A stretch of 21,400 nucleotides of DNA from a virus: positions 1 to 21,400 of IMG/VR virus record IMGVR_UViG_3300009436_000130; one strand, 5' to 3'. The notes under the pieces are model-generated. The model saw nothing but the letters and a program-made list of their open reading frames with translations. It did not search any database and was not told the origin of the DNA. The translations under genes and the position numbers were made by a program. Position 1 is the first letter of the stretch; every line of letters starts with the position of its first letter. Of this stretch, positions 6,226 to 12,877 are shown piece by piece.

Positions 6226-6568
6226 CTAAATCATTTGATTGAGGCACAGGTGCTTGATATGAACTATCATTGCTTTGATTTGTTTTATTGCCAGTTAAAT
6301 CAAGAGAATTTACATTACATGTTAAATAAGTTTTGCCATTGTATTCTCTTGTCCCAAAATCGCCGTTTATGACCACGGATTGTCCCTTTTTAAGCCAAGG
6401 TGAAACTGCTGAACCACCTTTACCCCAATAAGAACAATCAAAATATATTACTTCTTTTGTTCTTCTGTCATTAACAGCAACACTAAAACCAGCAACTTCT
6501 AAACCTGTTTGTGTTTTTCTTAATTCACAATCTTTAGTAAGATTTCCAGATATACATATAGTTTTCAT
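6206..6568 (-). CDS. ssb: Single-stranded DNA-binding protein
   Basis: A 120-residue OB-fold protein. The N-terminal domain starts ISGNLTKDCELRKTQTGLEV and continues with FSVAVNDRR, IYFDCSYWGKGG, WLKKGQSVVINGDFGTREYN and GKTYLTCNVNSLDL, all in the order of bacterial SSB. A short Ser/Gln/Asn linker leads to the acidic tip DLDDEIPF that recruits partner proteins in bacterial SSBs. It protects single strands and probably assists the adjacent ERF annealing protein. Its ATG overlaps the ERF stop (TAATG). Confidence 0.95.
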   Translation of the reverse strand: MKTICISGNLTKDCELRKTQTGLEVAGFSVAVNDRRTKEVIYFDCSYWGKGGSAVSPWLKKGQSVVINGDFGTREYNGKTYLTCNVNSLDLTGNKTNQSNDSSYQAPVPQSNDLDDEIPF

Positions 6569-7170
6569 TAATTAATTCCCAATTCAATTTGCTTGTTTTC
6601 CCAAGCTGTTGCTATTTTTTGTGAAAAATCAGCATCAGTTAATCTGATTTCACTTATTAATTTAGATGCTTTATCAAACATGCCATTAAATTTATCAGCA
6701 TTTGCTGTTTCAATAAATTTCATTAATTTTATTCCGCGTTCAACTGCAGTTTCATGTTGTGTTGGTGATTTAACATTTTGATTTTTTTTACCAGTTGCTA
6801 AATTGCCATCATCATCTTCCACAGGAACACCACTCATTGATGATAATCCATATCTACGTGCATATGTAATTGCACCTCCATATGATTGCATATCATCTTT
6901 TTTGTAATGCAAATAAACTTTGCATGTAAATTTTTCACCACTTACATGTGCAAAAATTGTTTCAACATAATCACCCAAATCATCTTTCATTGGTAATTGC
7001 ATAATTGCAAAACCATTTGCATGAAAAACAGGCAACACGGCTTGTTGTATTGCATTTAAATCAGCATAATTGTTTTTTAAAAAAGGGTTTTTTGCATTTT
7101 TAATTGCCGCTCCCAATTGTGATTGAGACAACATAAAAGCTTGAATAGCTTCATTTGTTTGTTTTGTCAT
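6568..7170 (-). CDS. erf: ERF-family single-strand annealing protein
   Basis: A 200-residue recombinase of the Erf superfamily, which anneals complementary single strands for phage recombination and genome circularisation. The family core is clear: NPFLKNNYADLNAIQQAVLP, then GFAIMQLP, TIFAHVSGEKFTC, and QSYGGAITYARRYGLSSMSG with VPVEDDDGN. The C-terminal 70 residues are helical and more variable, as usual. It starts at an ATG overlapping the Gp157-like stop (TAATG), after AAGGATG on the minus strand. With SSB, RusA and HNH it forms a complete annealing-type recombination module. Confidence 0.93.
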   Translation of the reverse strand: MTKQTNEAIQAFMLSQSQLGAAIKNAKNPFLKNNYADLNAIQQAVLPVFHANGFAIMQLPMKDDLGDYVETIFAHVSGEKFTCKVYLHYKKDDMQSYGGAITYARRYGLSSMSGVPVEDDDGNLATGKKNQNVKSPTQHETAVERGIKLMKFIETANADKFNGMFDKASKLISEIRLTDADFSQKIATAWENKQIELGIN

Positions 7171-7652
7171 TATTTCATCCTTATAGATACAGTTTGAGCA
7201 CCAGTGACCAATTCAGCCCCATCAATTTTGATACCCGCTTTTAATTGTTTTTTGATTTCTGTTTTATCTGGTGTGATAGACACCTTGCACAATTGAGACG
7301 GTATTTCCTTTTCATCAATGATCGAAACGCTTTCTGTGCCTTTGCGTAATGATACAGTTGCTAATTCATGTGGTATTTTTGACTGCTCAGTACATAACAA
7401 AACAGTCTTTAAAATTTTATTTAGTTTTTCTTTACGATGTTCATGTAATGATTTTCGTTCTTGATATTGTTGCATCAATGTTTTGCAAGCAATAACCCCA
7501 GCATCAGCTTCATTAATACGTTTTAAAGTTTCACCAACTAAATCTAAAACATCTGTTTCGCCGTCCAATGTATCCCAATATGCATCTTCATCATCTTTAT
7601 AAGGGATTAATTCTTCAGCAACTAAAGTTAACAAATTTGTATCTAATCGCAT
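7170..7652 (-). CDS. Siphovirus Gp157-like protein
   Basis: A 160-residue protein matching the Siphovirus Gp157 family, common directly upstream of ERF or SSB in tailed phages. The N-terminal two thirds is a long charged helix or coiled coil (residues about 45-90, QQYQERKSLHEHRKEKLNKI). The C-terminal beta part reads ATVSLRKGTESVSIIDE, then KVSITPDKTEIKKQLKAGI. Family members are implicated in resistance or recombination but the mechanism is unclear. Its start overlaps the first gene of the operon by 10 nt. Confidence 0.88.
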   Translation of the reverse strand: MRLDTNLLTLVAEELIPYKDDEDAYWDTLDGETDVLDLVGETLKRINEADAGVIACKTLMQQYQERKSLHEHRKEKLNKILKTVLLCTEQSKIPHELATVSLRKGTESVSIIDEKEIPSQLCKVSITPDKTEIKKQLKAGIKIDGAELVTGAQTVSIRMK

Positions 7653-7867
7653 TTGCTTGCTTTCGAAGCTTTATTAAAATCCTTAACAGCTTGTTCAATT
7701 GCTTTTTCAATGAATTGAATAGCATCCGCTGGAAATTGTTGTGCTAAATATGCTTGTTGTGTTATTTCACCAGACTGTGCTTTATTAACTAATTCAGTTG
7801 ATCTGTTTGAAATTTTATCAATTATTGTTCTCCGCACAAAAAGTAACGGTGTTTTATTATTACCCAT
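7643..7867 (-). CDS. Small helical protein, first gene of the early leftward operon
   Basis: A 74-residue protein starting MGNNKTPLLFVRRTIIDKIS. The start at 7867 is preferred over 7894 because GGAGG (7877-7873) stands 5 nt upstream, while the longer frame runs into the promoter region. It is predominantly helical and charged (DAIQFIEKAIEQAVKDFNKA). No domain is recognised. It is the promoter-proximal gene of the recombination operon, downstream of operator copy 3. Confidence 0.75.
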   Translation of the reverse strand: MGNNKTPLLFVRRTIIDKISNRSTELVNKAQSGEITQQAYLAQQFPADAIQFIEKAIEQAVKDFNKASKASKCD

Positions 7868-7913
7868 AATGTCCTCCATTTGACTTTTAAACATTATGAA
7901 AAAAATGGTGTAA

Positions 7914-7932
7914 TGTAAAGTGCAACTTTACA
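7914..7932 (-). promoter_or_regulatory. Perfect palindromic operator, copy 3, early leftward promoter
   Basis: TGTAAAGT-GCA-ACTTTACA: two perfect 8-bp arms around a 3-bp centre, the most symmetric of the five copies. On the minus strand TTTACA serves as a -35, followed 15 bp later by CATAAT (7898-7893). On the plus strand the other arm also presents TTTACA (7927-7932), with TATACA 19 bp on, so it may control both directions of the divergent region. Confidence 0.8.
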
Positions 7933-7986
7933 AATATTAAAAATAAACATCTATACAAATGTTAAATAGATTGTTTATAAAGGATA

Positions 7987-8019
7987 AATACCACGTTGTT
8001 TGGGTATAACAACGTGGTA
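7987..8019. repeat. Perfect 13-bp inverted repeat in the divergent control region
   Basis: ATACCACGTTGTT (7987-7999) and AACAACGTGGTAT (8007-8019) around the 7-nt spacer TGGGTAT. No U-run follows on the plus strand, and on the minus strand it lies upstream of the leftward promoter, so it is not an obvious terminator. It could be a repressor operator, an RNA hairpin in the leader of the replication genes, or a replication-associated structure. Confidence 0.8.
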
Positions 8020-8115
8020 TCAAATGGAGAAAGAAAACAATAAACTAGGGTTAAAGTTGTCTTACAATTGATTGGTAGCACAACATATTGACACCTTCAA
8101 GGAGAAATTAACAAT

Positions 8116-8790
8116 ATGTCGTACAAAGCACTAGCATGGGCAATGAGTACAAAAGGTTTAAAGCCAGCAACTAAAATTATTTTATTATCATTGGCAGACA
8201 GGCATAACCCAGACAACGGATGTTTTCCAAGTATAAAAAGAATATCAGAAGATTCTGAAATGTGTCCAAAATCAGTACATAATCACATTAACAAATTAAT
8301 TGAATTAAATTTAATTTCAAAAACTGGCCGAATTAGAAAAAATGGTCAACAAACATCAAATGAATATAAATTACATTTCGGGACTATGAAAAATTTACAT
8401 AAGGACAGTGTAAAATTTACACATGGGACTATGCAAAATTTACAGACCAATAACCTAGTAAGTATTAACCATGTAAATGAACATATGGTTTTAAGATCAG
8501 TAAATATCGGTTTTGAAGAATTTTGGAAAATATATCCACGTAAAATTGGAAAAACAAAAGCTAAAACATGTTATGAAAAAGCAACTTCATTGCATGGTGT
8601 TGATAAAATCAATGAAGCTATTATAATTTATGCTGAAAGTGTAAAATTAAAAGATAAAAAATACATACCACACCCTGCAACATGGCTTAATCAAGGCAGA
8701 TGGGAAGATGAAATTGAAATTGAGACAAATGAAAATATAGATTATGAATTTAGAAACATGGTTAATGATATAGCTAGGGTTCAAAGATGA
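8116..8790 (+). CDS. O-like phage replication initiator
   Basis: A 224-residue replication protein. Residues about 1-85 form a winged helix of the HTH_36 type (LKPATKIILLSLADRHNPDN, FPSIKRISED, CPKSVHNHINKLIELNLI). Residues about 132-195 form the C-terminal domain seen in lambda O-like and DnaT-like primosomal proteins (FEEFWKIYPRKIGKTKAK, then KYIPHPATWLNQGRWEDE). The low-complexity linker between them (residues about 85-112) is encoded by four iteron-like repeats, the layout of lambda ori within gene O. It would bind the origin and hand over to the loader encoded next. AAGGAG lies 9 nt before the ATG. The next gene overlaps by ATGA. Confidence 0.88.
   Translation: MSYKALAWAMSTKGLKPATKIILLSLADRHNPDNGCFPSIKRISEDSEMCPKSVHNHINKLIELNLISKTGRIRKNGQQTSNEYKLHFGTMKNLHKDSVKFTHGTMQNLQTNNLVSINHVNEHMVLRSVNIGFEEFWKIYPRKIGKTKAKTCYEKATSLHGVDKINEAIIIYAESVKLKDKKYIPHPATWLNQGRWEDEIEIETNENIDYEFRNMVNDIARVQR
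8368..8444 (+). repeat. Iteron-like repeats inside the initiator gene: candidate replication origin
   Basis: Four copies of an A-rich/TTACA core, with TTACA at 8371-8375, 8395-8399, 8417-8421 and 8440-8444, spaced 24, 22 and 23 bp. Copies 1 and 3 are followed by GGGACTATG. The third copy is embedded in the palindrome GTGTAAAATTTACAC (8408-8422). The surrounding DNA is very AT-rich, suited to strand opening. Confidence 0.65.
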
Positions 8791-9182
8791 ATAATTTACC
8801 AGCATTGCAATCAAAAATTTTAAATGATGATGAATTAAGCAAACATAGAGCATTCATAGCTATAAAAGCACAATCATTGATGGGTAGGTATTTTCAAGTT
8901 CCACAAGATGAAATGATCAAACGTGATATTTTATTGGGTTGGATGGATATGTTACAAGATTATACCAATGATGAAATTACAAAGGCATGTAAGCAATATT
9001 TGATTGAATATCCATCAAAAAGGCCACATGAAGGATTAATTAGGCAATTAATTGTTAATGCAAGAAAACGCTATATTGCAATTAAACCAAAAATACAAAT
9101 TGAAGCTCCAATAAAAAAAGAAATTGATATAGAAAAAAGAAGAAAAATAGCAAATAAAATAATGAAGAATTATAGACGATAA
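8787..9182 (+). CDS. Probable helicase loader / P-like replication protein
   Basis: A 131-residue helical protein directly downstream of the O-like gene, overlapping it by 4 nt (ATGA). Its central part (FIAIKAQSLMGRYFQVPQDE, then LLGWMDMLQDYTNDEITKAC, then YLIEYPSKRPHEGLIRQLI) resembles the N-terminal region of G39P/DnaC-type loaders and lambda P-like proteins. In these a helical bundle engages replicative helicase. The C-terminal 40 residues are strongly basic (ARKRYIAIKP, EKRRKIANKIMKNYRR), suiting DNA or helicase binding. No Walker motif is present, so it is not an AAA+ DnaC. The role rests mainly on position and general pattern. Confidence 0.65.
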   Translation: MNNLPALQSKILNDDELSKHRAFIAIKAQSLMGRYFQVPQDEMIKRDILLGWMDMLQDYTNDEITKACKQYLIEYPSKRPHEGLIRQLIVNARKRYIAIKPKIQIEAPIKKEIDIEKRRKIANKIMKNYRR

Positions 9183-9184
9183 TA

Positions 9185-9193
9185 TGTTATAAT
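9185..9193 (+). promoter_or_regulatory. Extended -10 promoter candidate (TGTTATAAT)
   Basis: An exact TG-n-TATAAT extended -10 element lies just after the loader stop. No good -35 hexamer is found 16-18 bp upstream, as is allowed for extended -10 promoters. It is positioned to start a short transcript at about 9200. Confidence 0.45.
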
Positions 9194-9199
9194 GGGGAA

Positions 9200-9268
9200 G
9201 TAGGGAATTTTCTCCCTCCTCCCTGTATTGCCCTTCCTTTTTCTGCTCTTAAAGGAAGGGCATTTTAT
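9200..9268 (+). ncRNA. Candidate small RNA between replication and modification genes
   Basis: About 70 nt bounded by an extended -10 element and a strong terminator. The 5' part can form a purine/pyrimidine hairpin, GGGGAAGTAGGGA against TCCCTCCTCCC (9194-9224, imperfect). The 3' part is the terminator stem. No ribosome-binding site with an open frame is inside. The C/U-rich loop CTCCCTCCTCCC is complementary to GGAGG Shine-Dalgarno sequences. Function is inference. Confidence 0.35.
9229..9262 (+). terminator. Rho-independent terminator
   Basis: A perfect 12-bp stem, TGCCCTTCCTTT (9229-9240) and AAAGGAAGGGCA (9251-9262), with a 10-nt loop and a TTTTAT tail. It follows the replication genes by about 50 nt and lies 20 nt before the next start codon. 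Confidence 0.85.
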
Positions 9269-9282
9269 CAAAAGGAGTTAAC

Positions 9283-9486
9283 ATGGCTATATTGAAAAAT
9301 AAAGAAATAGAAAATATAGCAGATAGCTTACCAATTGAAGCTGATATACAAAAAATTACAGAAATTTTTATGATTGTATGTGCTGTTTATTCAATGAACA
9401 CTGAACAAATACTTGATGTAAATTCAAATATAATTTTACAGATTGCAAACACAGATCATCCAAATGAAATACCTACAATACATTAA
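9283..9486 (+). CDS. Small acidic protein, unknown
   Basis: A 67-residue protein with an excellent AAGGAG ribosome-binding site 6 nt before the ATG. It is mostly helical, with an amphipathic centre (ADIQKITEIFMIVCAVYSMN) that is too polar at both ends for a clear membrane segment. It sits between the terminator and the ParB gene, 57 nt from the latter. No family recognised. Confidence 0.72.
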   Translation: MAILKNKEIENIADSLPIEADIQKITEIFMIVCAVYSMNTEQILDVNSNIILQIANTDHPNEIPTIH

Positions 9487-9509
9487 TCATTTGATTTAAA
9501 TTAATAAAA

Positions 9510-9526
9510 GTATAATGTAATTATAC
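9510..9526 (+). promoter_or_regulatory. Palindrome over a TATAAT element upstream of the ParB gene
   Basis: GTATAAT-GTA-ATTATAC: perfect 7-bp arms with a 3-bp centre, containing TATAAT at 9511-9516. It lies 17 bp before the start codon, with AGGAGGGTG in between. The arrangement suggests a promoter -10 covered by an operator, but transcription would start very near the start codon, so it may be only an operator or a chance AT-rich palindrome. Confidence 0.4.
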
Positions 9527-9543
9527 ATCTAGGAGGGTGTAAA

Positions 9544-10104
9544 ATGAAAAAATGGCCAGCAACAGAAGTTGAAATGGTAAATTTAGACAAAGTTATACCA
9601 TATGCCAGAAATAGTCGCGTACATAGTGATGAACAAGTTGCGCAAATAGCATCAAGCATACAAGAATGGGGTTTTACTGTTCCAATTTTAATGGATGAAG
9701 GATTTGGCTTGATAGCTGGTCATGGAAGATTAATGGCGGCACAAAGATTAGGTTTAAAAGAAATACCAGCAATGGTTGCTAAAAATTGGACTGAAGCACA
9801 AAAAAAAGCATACATTATAGCAGATAATAAATTAGCTATGAATTCCACATGGGATGAAGCTATGCTTAAAATCGAAATTAAAGAATTGACTGATTTAAAT
9901 TTCGATACTGATTTAACAGGTTTTTCATTAGATGATTTAGCATCATTATTTGATGATACAGAAAAAGATTATGAATTACCTGATGAACAAGAATATAAAG
10001 AAACATATGAAGTTGCAGTAATATGTGATGGAGAAGCACAACAAGAAAAAATGTATAATGAATTGGTTGAGAAAGGATACAAATGCCGAATTTTAACCAT
10101 GTAG
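9544..10104 (+). CDS. ParB/Srx-fold nuclease-domain protein
   Basis: A 186-residue protein with the ParB N-terminal fold at residues about 8-95: VNLDKVIPYARNSRVHSDEQ, then IASSIQEWGFTVPILMD, then LIAGHGRLMAAQRLGL, where the G-H-G-R-L-x-A-A box corresponds to the nucleotide-binding loop. EAQKKAYIIADNKLA follows, as in phage ParB-domain proteins associated with DNA methylation and modification. The C-terminal YEVAVICDGEAQQEKMYNEL region is a further small domain shared by such proteins. There is no partition partner (ParA) or centromere in view, so plasmid-type partition is unlikely. It overlaps the ABC-GNAT gene by 22 nt, implying that the two products act together, with the preceding AGGAGGG giving strong initiation. 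Confidence 0.85.
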   Translation: MKKWPATEVEMVNLDKVIPYARNSRVHSDEQVAQIASSIQEWGFTVPILMDEGFGLIAGHGRLMAAQRLGLKEIPAMVAKNWTEAQKKAYIIADNKLAMNSTWDEAMLKIEIKELTDLNFDTDLTGFSLDDLASLFDDTEKDYELPDEQEYKETYEVAVICDGEAQQEKMYNELVEKGYKCRILTM

Positions 10105-11180
10105 TAGAAACAGATTACACGCCATCATTTAGAACAGAAAAAGTTGTAGGTATGTTTGATGTGCCTATATCTGGCAAATTAACAAAAGAATGGCATATAA
10201 ATATGCCCCTTGAAGAAAATCCTTGGCAAGTTGGTTTGATTGTAGGTTCTTCTGGGGCTGGTAAAACAACAATAGCTAGAAAAGTATTCGGTGATGATGC
10301 CTATCATTTTGGTTATGAATGGAAAAAATCTTCTTTATTAGATGATTTCGATGCTTCACTTTCAGCTGTAGATGTAACTAATTCATTATCACATGTTGGC
10401 TTTTCTTCGCCGCCTTCTTGGTTATTACCATATAGGGCATTAAGTAATGGTCAAAAATTTAGAAGTGAATTAGCCAGAACATTGACTGATAAACGAGATT
10501 TAATTGTTTTTGATGAATTTACATCTGTTGTAGATAGGGATGTTGCAAAAGTTGGCAGTCATGCTGTTCAAAAATCAATAAGAAAAACAGACAAACAATT
10601 CGTAGCAGTTACTTGTCATTATGATGTGGAGGGGTGGTTACAACCAGATTGGGTTTATGATGTTTCCGCTAATACTTTCACTTGGGGGTGTCAAAGGCGA
10701 ACAAAAGCGAAAATCGAGGTATTCAGATGTCATCATGTTGCGTGGCGATTGTTTGTGGGAAACCACTATTTAAGTGCTGATTTAAACAAAGCATCAAAAT
10801 GTTATATAATGTTTTTTGACGGACAGCCCGCGGCTTTTAGTGCTATATTACCTTTTCCACACCCTTATTTAAAAAATACTTGGAAAGAACACAGAACAGT
10901 TACATTGCCAGATTATCAAGGTTTTGGGCTTGGCAACAGATTAAGTGAGTTTGTTGGTGAAATGTTGCATGAGCAAGGTAAACAATTTCGCAGTGTTACG
11001 TCACATCCAGCAATGATTGGTCATAGATATAGATCAAATGCTTGGATTATGGATAGAGCCCCAAGTAGATTAAAAGCTCCTGGAAAAAGAGGAACAATAC
11101 AAAACAATAAAAATACATCTATAAACAGATTAACAGCTTCATTTATTTATGTGCCAAAAGAAAAAAGAAAGCTTAAATAG
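10083..11180 (+). CDS. ABC-type ATPase fused to GNAT acyltransferase domain (COG2401-like)
   Basis: A 365-residue soluble fusion. Residues about 1-205 are an ABC ATPase: Walker A GSSGAGKT (55-62), a signature-like LSNGQ (120-124), Walker B LIVFDE (140-145) and an H-loop His179 (VTCHY). There are no transmembrane segments, so it is not a transporter. Residues about 210-345 are a GNAT-like domain with motif A QGFGLGNRL (279-287) for acyl-CoA or related cofactor binding. This architecture is COG2401. Mom of phage Mu is also GNAT-like and modifies adenine, so a DNA hypermodification role with the overlapping ParB protein is plausible, but it is inference. Target and chemistry are not visible. The start follows GAAAGGA and overlaps the upstream gene by 22 nt. 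Confidence 0.88.
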   Translation: MPNFNHVVETDYTPSFRTEKVVGMFDVPISGKLTKEWHINMPLEENPWQVGLIVGSSGAGKTTIARKVFGDDAYHFGYEWKKSSLLDDFDASLSAVDVTNSLSHVGFSSPPSWLLPYRALSNGQKFRSELARTLTDKRDLIVFDEFTSVVDRDVAKVGSHAVQKSIRKTDKQFVAVTCHYDVEGWLQPDWVYDVSANTFTWGCQRRTKAKIEVFRCHHVAWRLFVGNHYLSADLNKASKCYIMFFDGQPAAFSAILPFPHPYLKNTWKEHRTVTLPDYQGFGLGNRLSEFVGEMLHEQGKQFRSVTSHPAMIGHRYRSNAWIMDRAPSRLKAPGKRGTIQNNKNTSINRLTASFIYVPKEKRKLK

Positions 11181-11265
11181 CCATATTTTTAACAACACTT
11201 TAAAATTCAGAATTTATGGTGTAAAATGAAAATTACTTGGTAATAAATGTTTAAGGAATTATGTT

Positions 11266-11679
11266 ATGTCAGAAGACACAACACAAGATGTAGGTAAAAA
11301 GAAAAGAGGACCTAAAGGTGCTTCTAAACCATTGACTACAAAAGATTTTAATAAATTAATTAGCATGATAAGGATACAATGTACGCAAGAAGAATGTTGC
11401 AATGTATTGGAAATGTCCGACACCACATTAAATAGACGTTTAAAAGAAATGGGGTATCAAAATTTTGAAGACCTACACAGACAATTCAATAGTGAAGGCA
11501 GAATGTCATTAAGGCGTATGCAATGGCAAGCGGCAGAAAATGGCAATGCAAGTGTATTGGTTTGGTTAGGTAAACAATATTTAAATCAAAAAGATAAAAC
11601 AAATGTTGAAGTCACAGGTGAAGATGGTGGCGCAATAATTTCTAGAATAGAGCGTGTAATTGTCGATCCTGCCAATTGA
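11266..11679 (+). CDS. terS: Terminase small subunit
   Basis: A 137-residue protein expected to recognise the packaging site and load the large subunit. The basic N-terminus (GKKKRGPKGASKPL) is followed by a helix-turn-helix region (residues about 40-65: CTQEECCNVLEMSDTTLNRR), then a helical oligomerisation region (QWQAAENGNASVLVWLGKQY). The C-terminal tail resembles other phage small terminases (LNQKDKTNVEVTGEDGGAII). The ATG at 11266 follows TAAGGAATT by 5-9 nt; a closer out-of-frame ATG at 11261 opens only a tiny frame. It overlaps TerL by 20 nt. Confidence 0.85.
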   Translation: MSEDTTQDVGKKKRGPKGASKPLTTKDFNKLISMIRIQCTQEECCNVLEMSDTTLNRRLKEMGYQNFEDLHRQFNSEGRMSLRRMQWQAAENGNASVLVWLGKQYLNQKDKTNVEVTGEDGGAIISRIERVIVDPAN

Positions 11680-12877
11680 AACACCTAGATGGTGCTTACC
11701 ATTATTAAATGGTGATAGGGGAAAGCCAAGGTATAGAGGTGCTAAAGGTGGTCGTGCATCAGGCAAATCACATTTTTTTGGTGAAGCTGTCATTGAAAGA
11801 TTAATAGAAGAACCCAACACAAAAATAATATGTATTCGTGAAGTTCAAAAATCATTAGAATTTTCTTCTTTGCAATTATTAAAAGACAAAATAAATAAAA
11901 TGGGTGTTGGCCATTATTTTGAAATACAAAAAAATAGAATTATGACTGTTAAAGGAAAAGGAATAGTTATTTTTCAAGGTATGCAAGATCATACTGCTGA
12001 AAGCGTTAAATCTTTGGAAGGTTTTGATGTTGCATGGGTGGAAGAAGCACAATCAATGTCTAACAGGTCATTGGAATTATTAGACCCTACAATAAGAAAA
12101 GAAGGTTCTGAATTATGGTTTTCATGGAATCCTAATTTAGATACAGACCCTGTTGAGCAAATATTTAAAAATAATGACAATGCTGTACTGGTACATGTTA
12201 ATTATTTAGATAATCCATTTGTTACTGATGCAACAAAAGAAATGGCTAAACGTACAAGGGCAAATAATGTTTTAAAATACAATCATATTTGGCTTGGCGA
12301 TTACATGAAGGAAGTTGAAGGTGCTTTGTGGAATGGTGATATGTTGCAAGCATCAAGGGTAAACAAAGATGAAATACCTGATTTAACAAGAATTGTAGTT
12401 GCTATTGACCCATCTGTAACAGGAAATGCCAAATCAGACGAAACAGGCATAGTTGTAGCTGGTAGAACCGCTAATGATGATACATATTATGTATTGGAAG
12501 ATTGTTCCCTCAGAGGCACTCCTGATCAATGGATAAGGAGGGCTGTAGTCAAATATCATGAATATCAAGCAGATAGAATTATAGCTGAAGTCAATAATGG
12601 TGGTGATTTGGTTGAAAATCTGTTAAGAAATACAGATAAGAATGTTTCATACCGATCTGTTCGTGCTACAAGGGGCAAAATGTTGAGAGCTGAACCAATA
12701 GCCGCACTATATGAAAATAAAAAAGTCTTTCATGCTGGAAAATTTTCAGAATTAGAAGAACAGATGATTTTTTATAACGGACGTGGTAATGTATCACCAG
12801 ACAGACTTGATGCCCTTGTATGGGCAATAACAGATTTATCCCAATCAACGGGGCAACCAATGTGGAGAATTAGTTGA
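11660..12877 (+). CDS. terL: Terminase large subunit
   Basis: A 405-residue packaging motor ATPase and nuclease of the PBSX/Terminase_3 type. The ATPase domain shows Walker A GGRASGKS (30-37), Walker B VAWVEEA (124-130) and the coupling motif SWNP (155-158). The nuclease domain has Asp250 (VVAIDPSVTG), Glu310 (IIAEVNNGG) and Asp384 (SPDRLDALVWA) as probable metal ligands. The start is a TTG at 11660: an in-frame stop lies just upstream and no ATG or GTG occurs before the conserved N-terminus, so either this TTG or another rare codon is used. It overlaps TerS by 20 nt, and its TGA overlaps the portal ATG (TGATG). Confidence 0.95.
   Translation: MSILPIETPRWCLPLLNGDRGKPRYRGAKGGRASGKSHFFGEAVIERLIEEPNTKIICIREVQKSLEFSSLQLLKDKINKMGVGHYFEIQKNRIMTVKGKGIVIFQGMQDHTAESVKSLEGFDVAWVEEAQSMSNRSLELLDPTIRKEGSELWFSWNPNLDTDPVEQIFKNNDNAVLVHVNYLDNPFVTDATKEMAKRTRANNVLKYNHIWLGDYMKEVEGALWNGDMLQASRVNKDEIPDLTRIVVAIDPSVTGNAKSDETGIVVAGRTANDDTYYVLEDCSLRGTPDQWIRRAVVKYHEYQADRIIAEVNNGGDLVENLLRNTDKNVSYRSVRATRGKMLRAEPIAALYENKKVFHAGKFSELEEQMIFYNGRGNVSPDRLDALVWAITDLSQSTGQPMWRIS

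Noticed and set aside
8023-8070. 15-codon frame after the hairpin in the divergent region (leader peptide)
   Set aside because: No Shine-Dalgarno sequence and no codon bias suggesting an attenuator; chance is sufficient.
9544-10104. Plasmid-type ParB partition protein
   Set aside because: No ParA, no parS-like array and a gene order next to an ABC-GNAT fusion and terminase; fits the phage ParB-domain modification type better.
10083-11180. ABC transporter ATPase
   Set aside because: No permease gene or membrane segment nearby, and the ATPase is fused to a GNAT domain.
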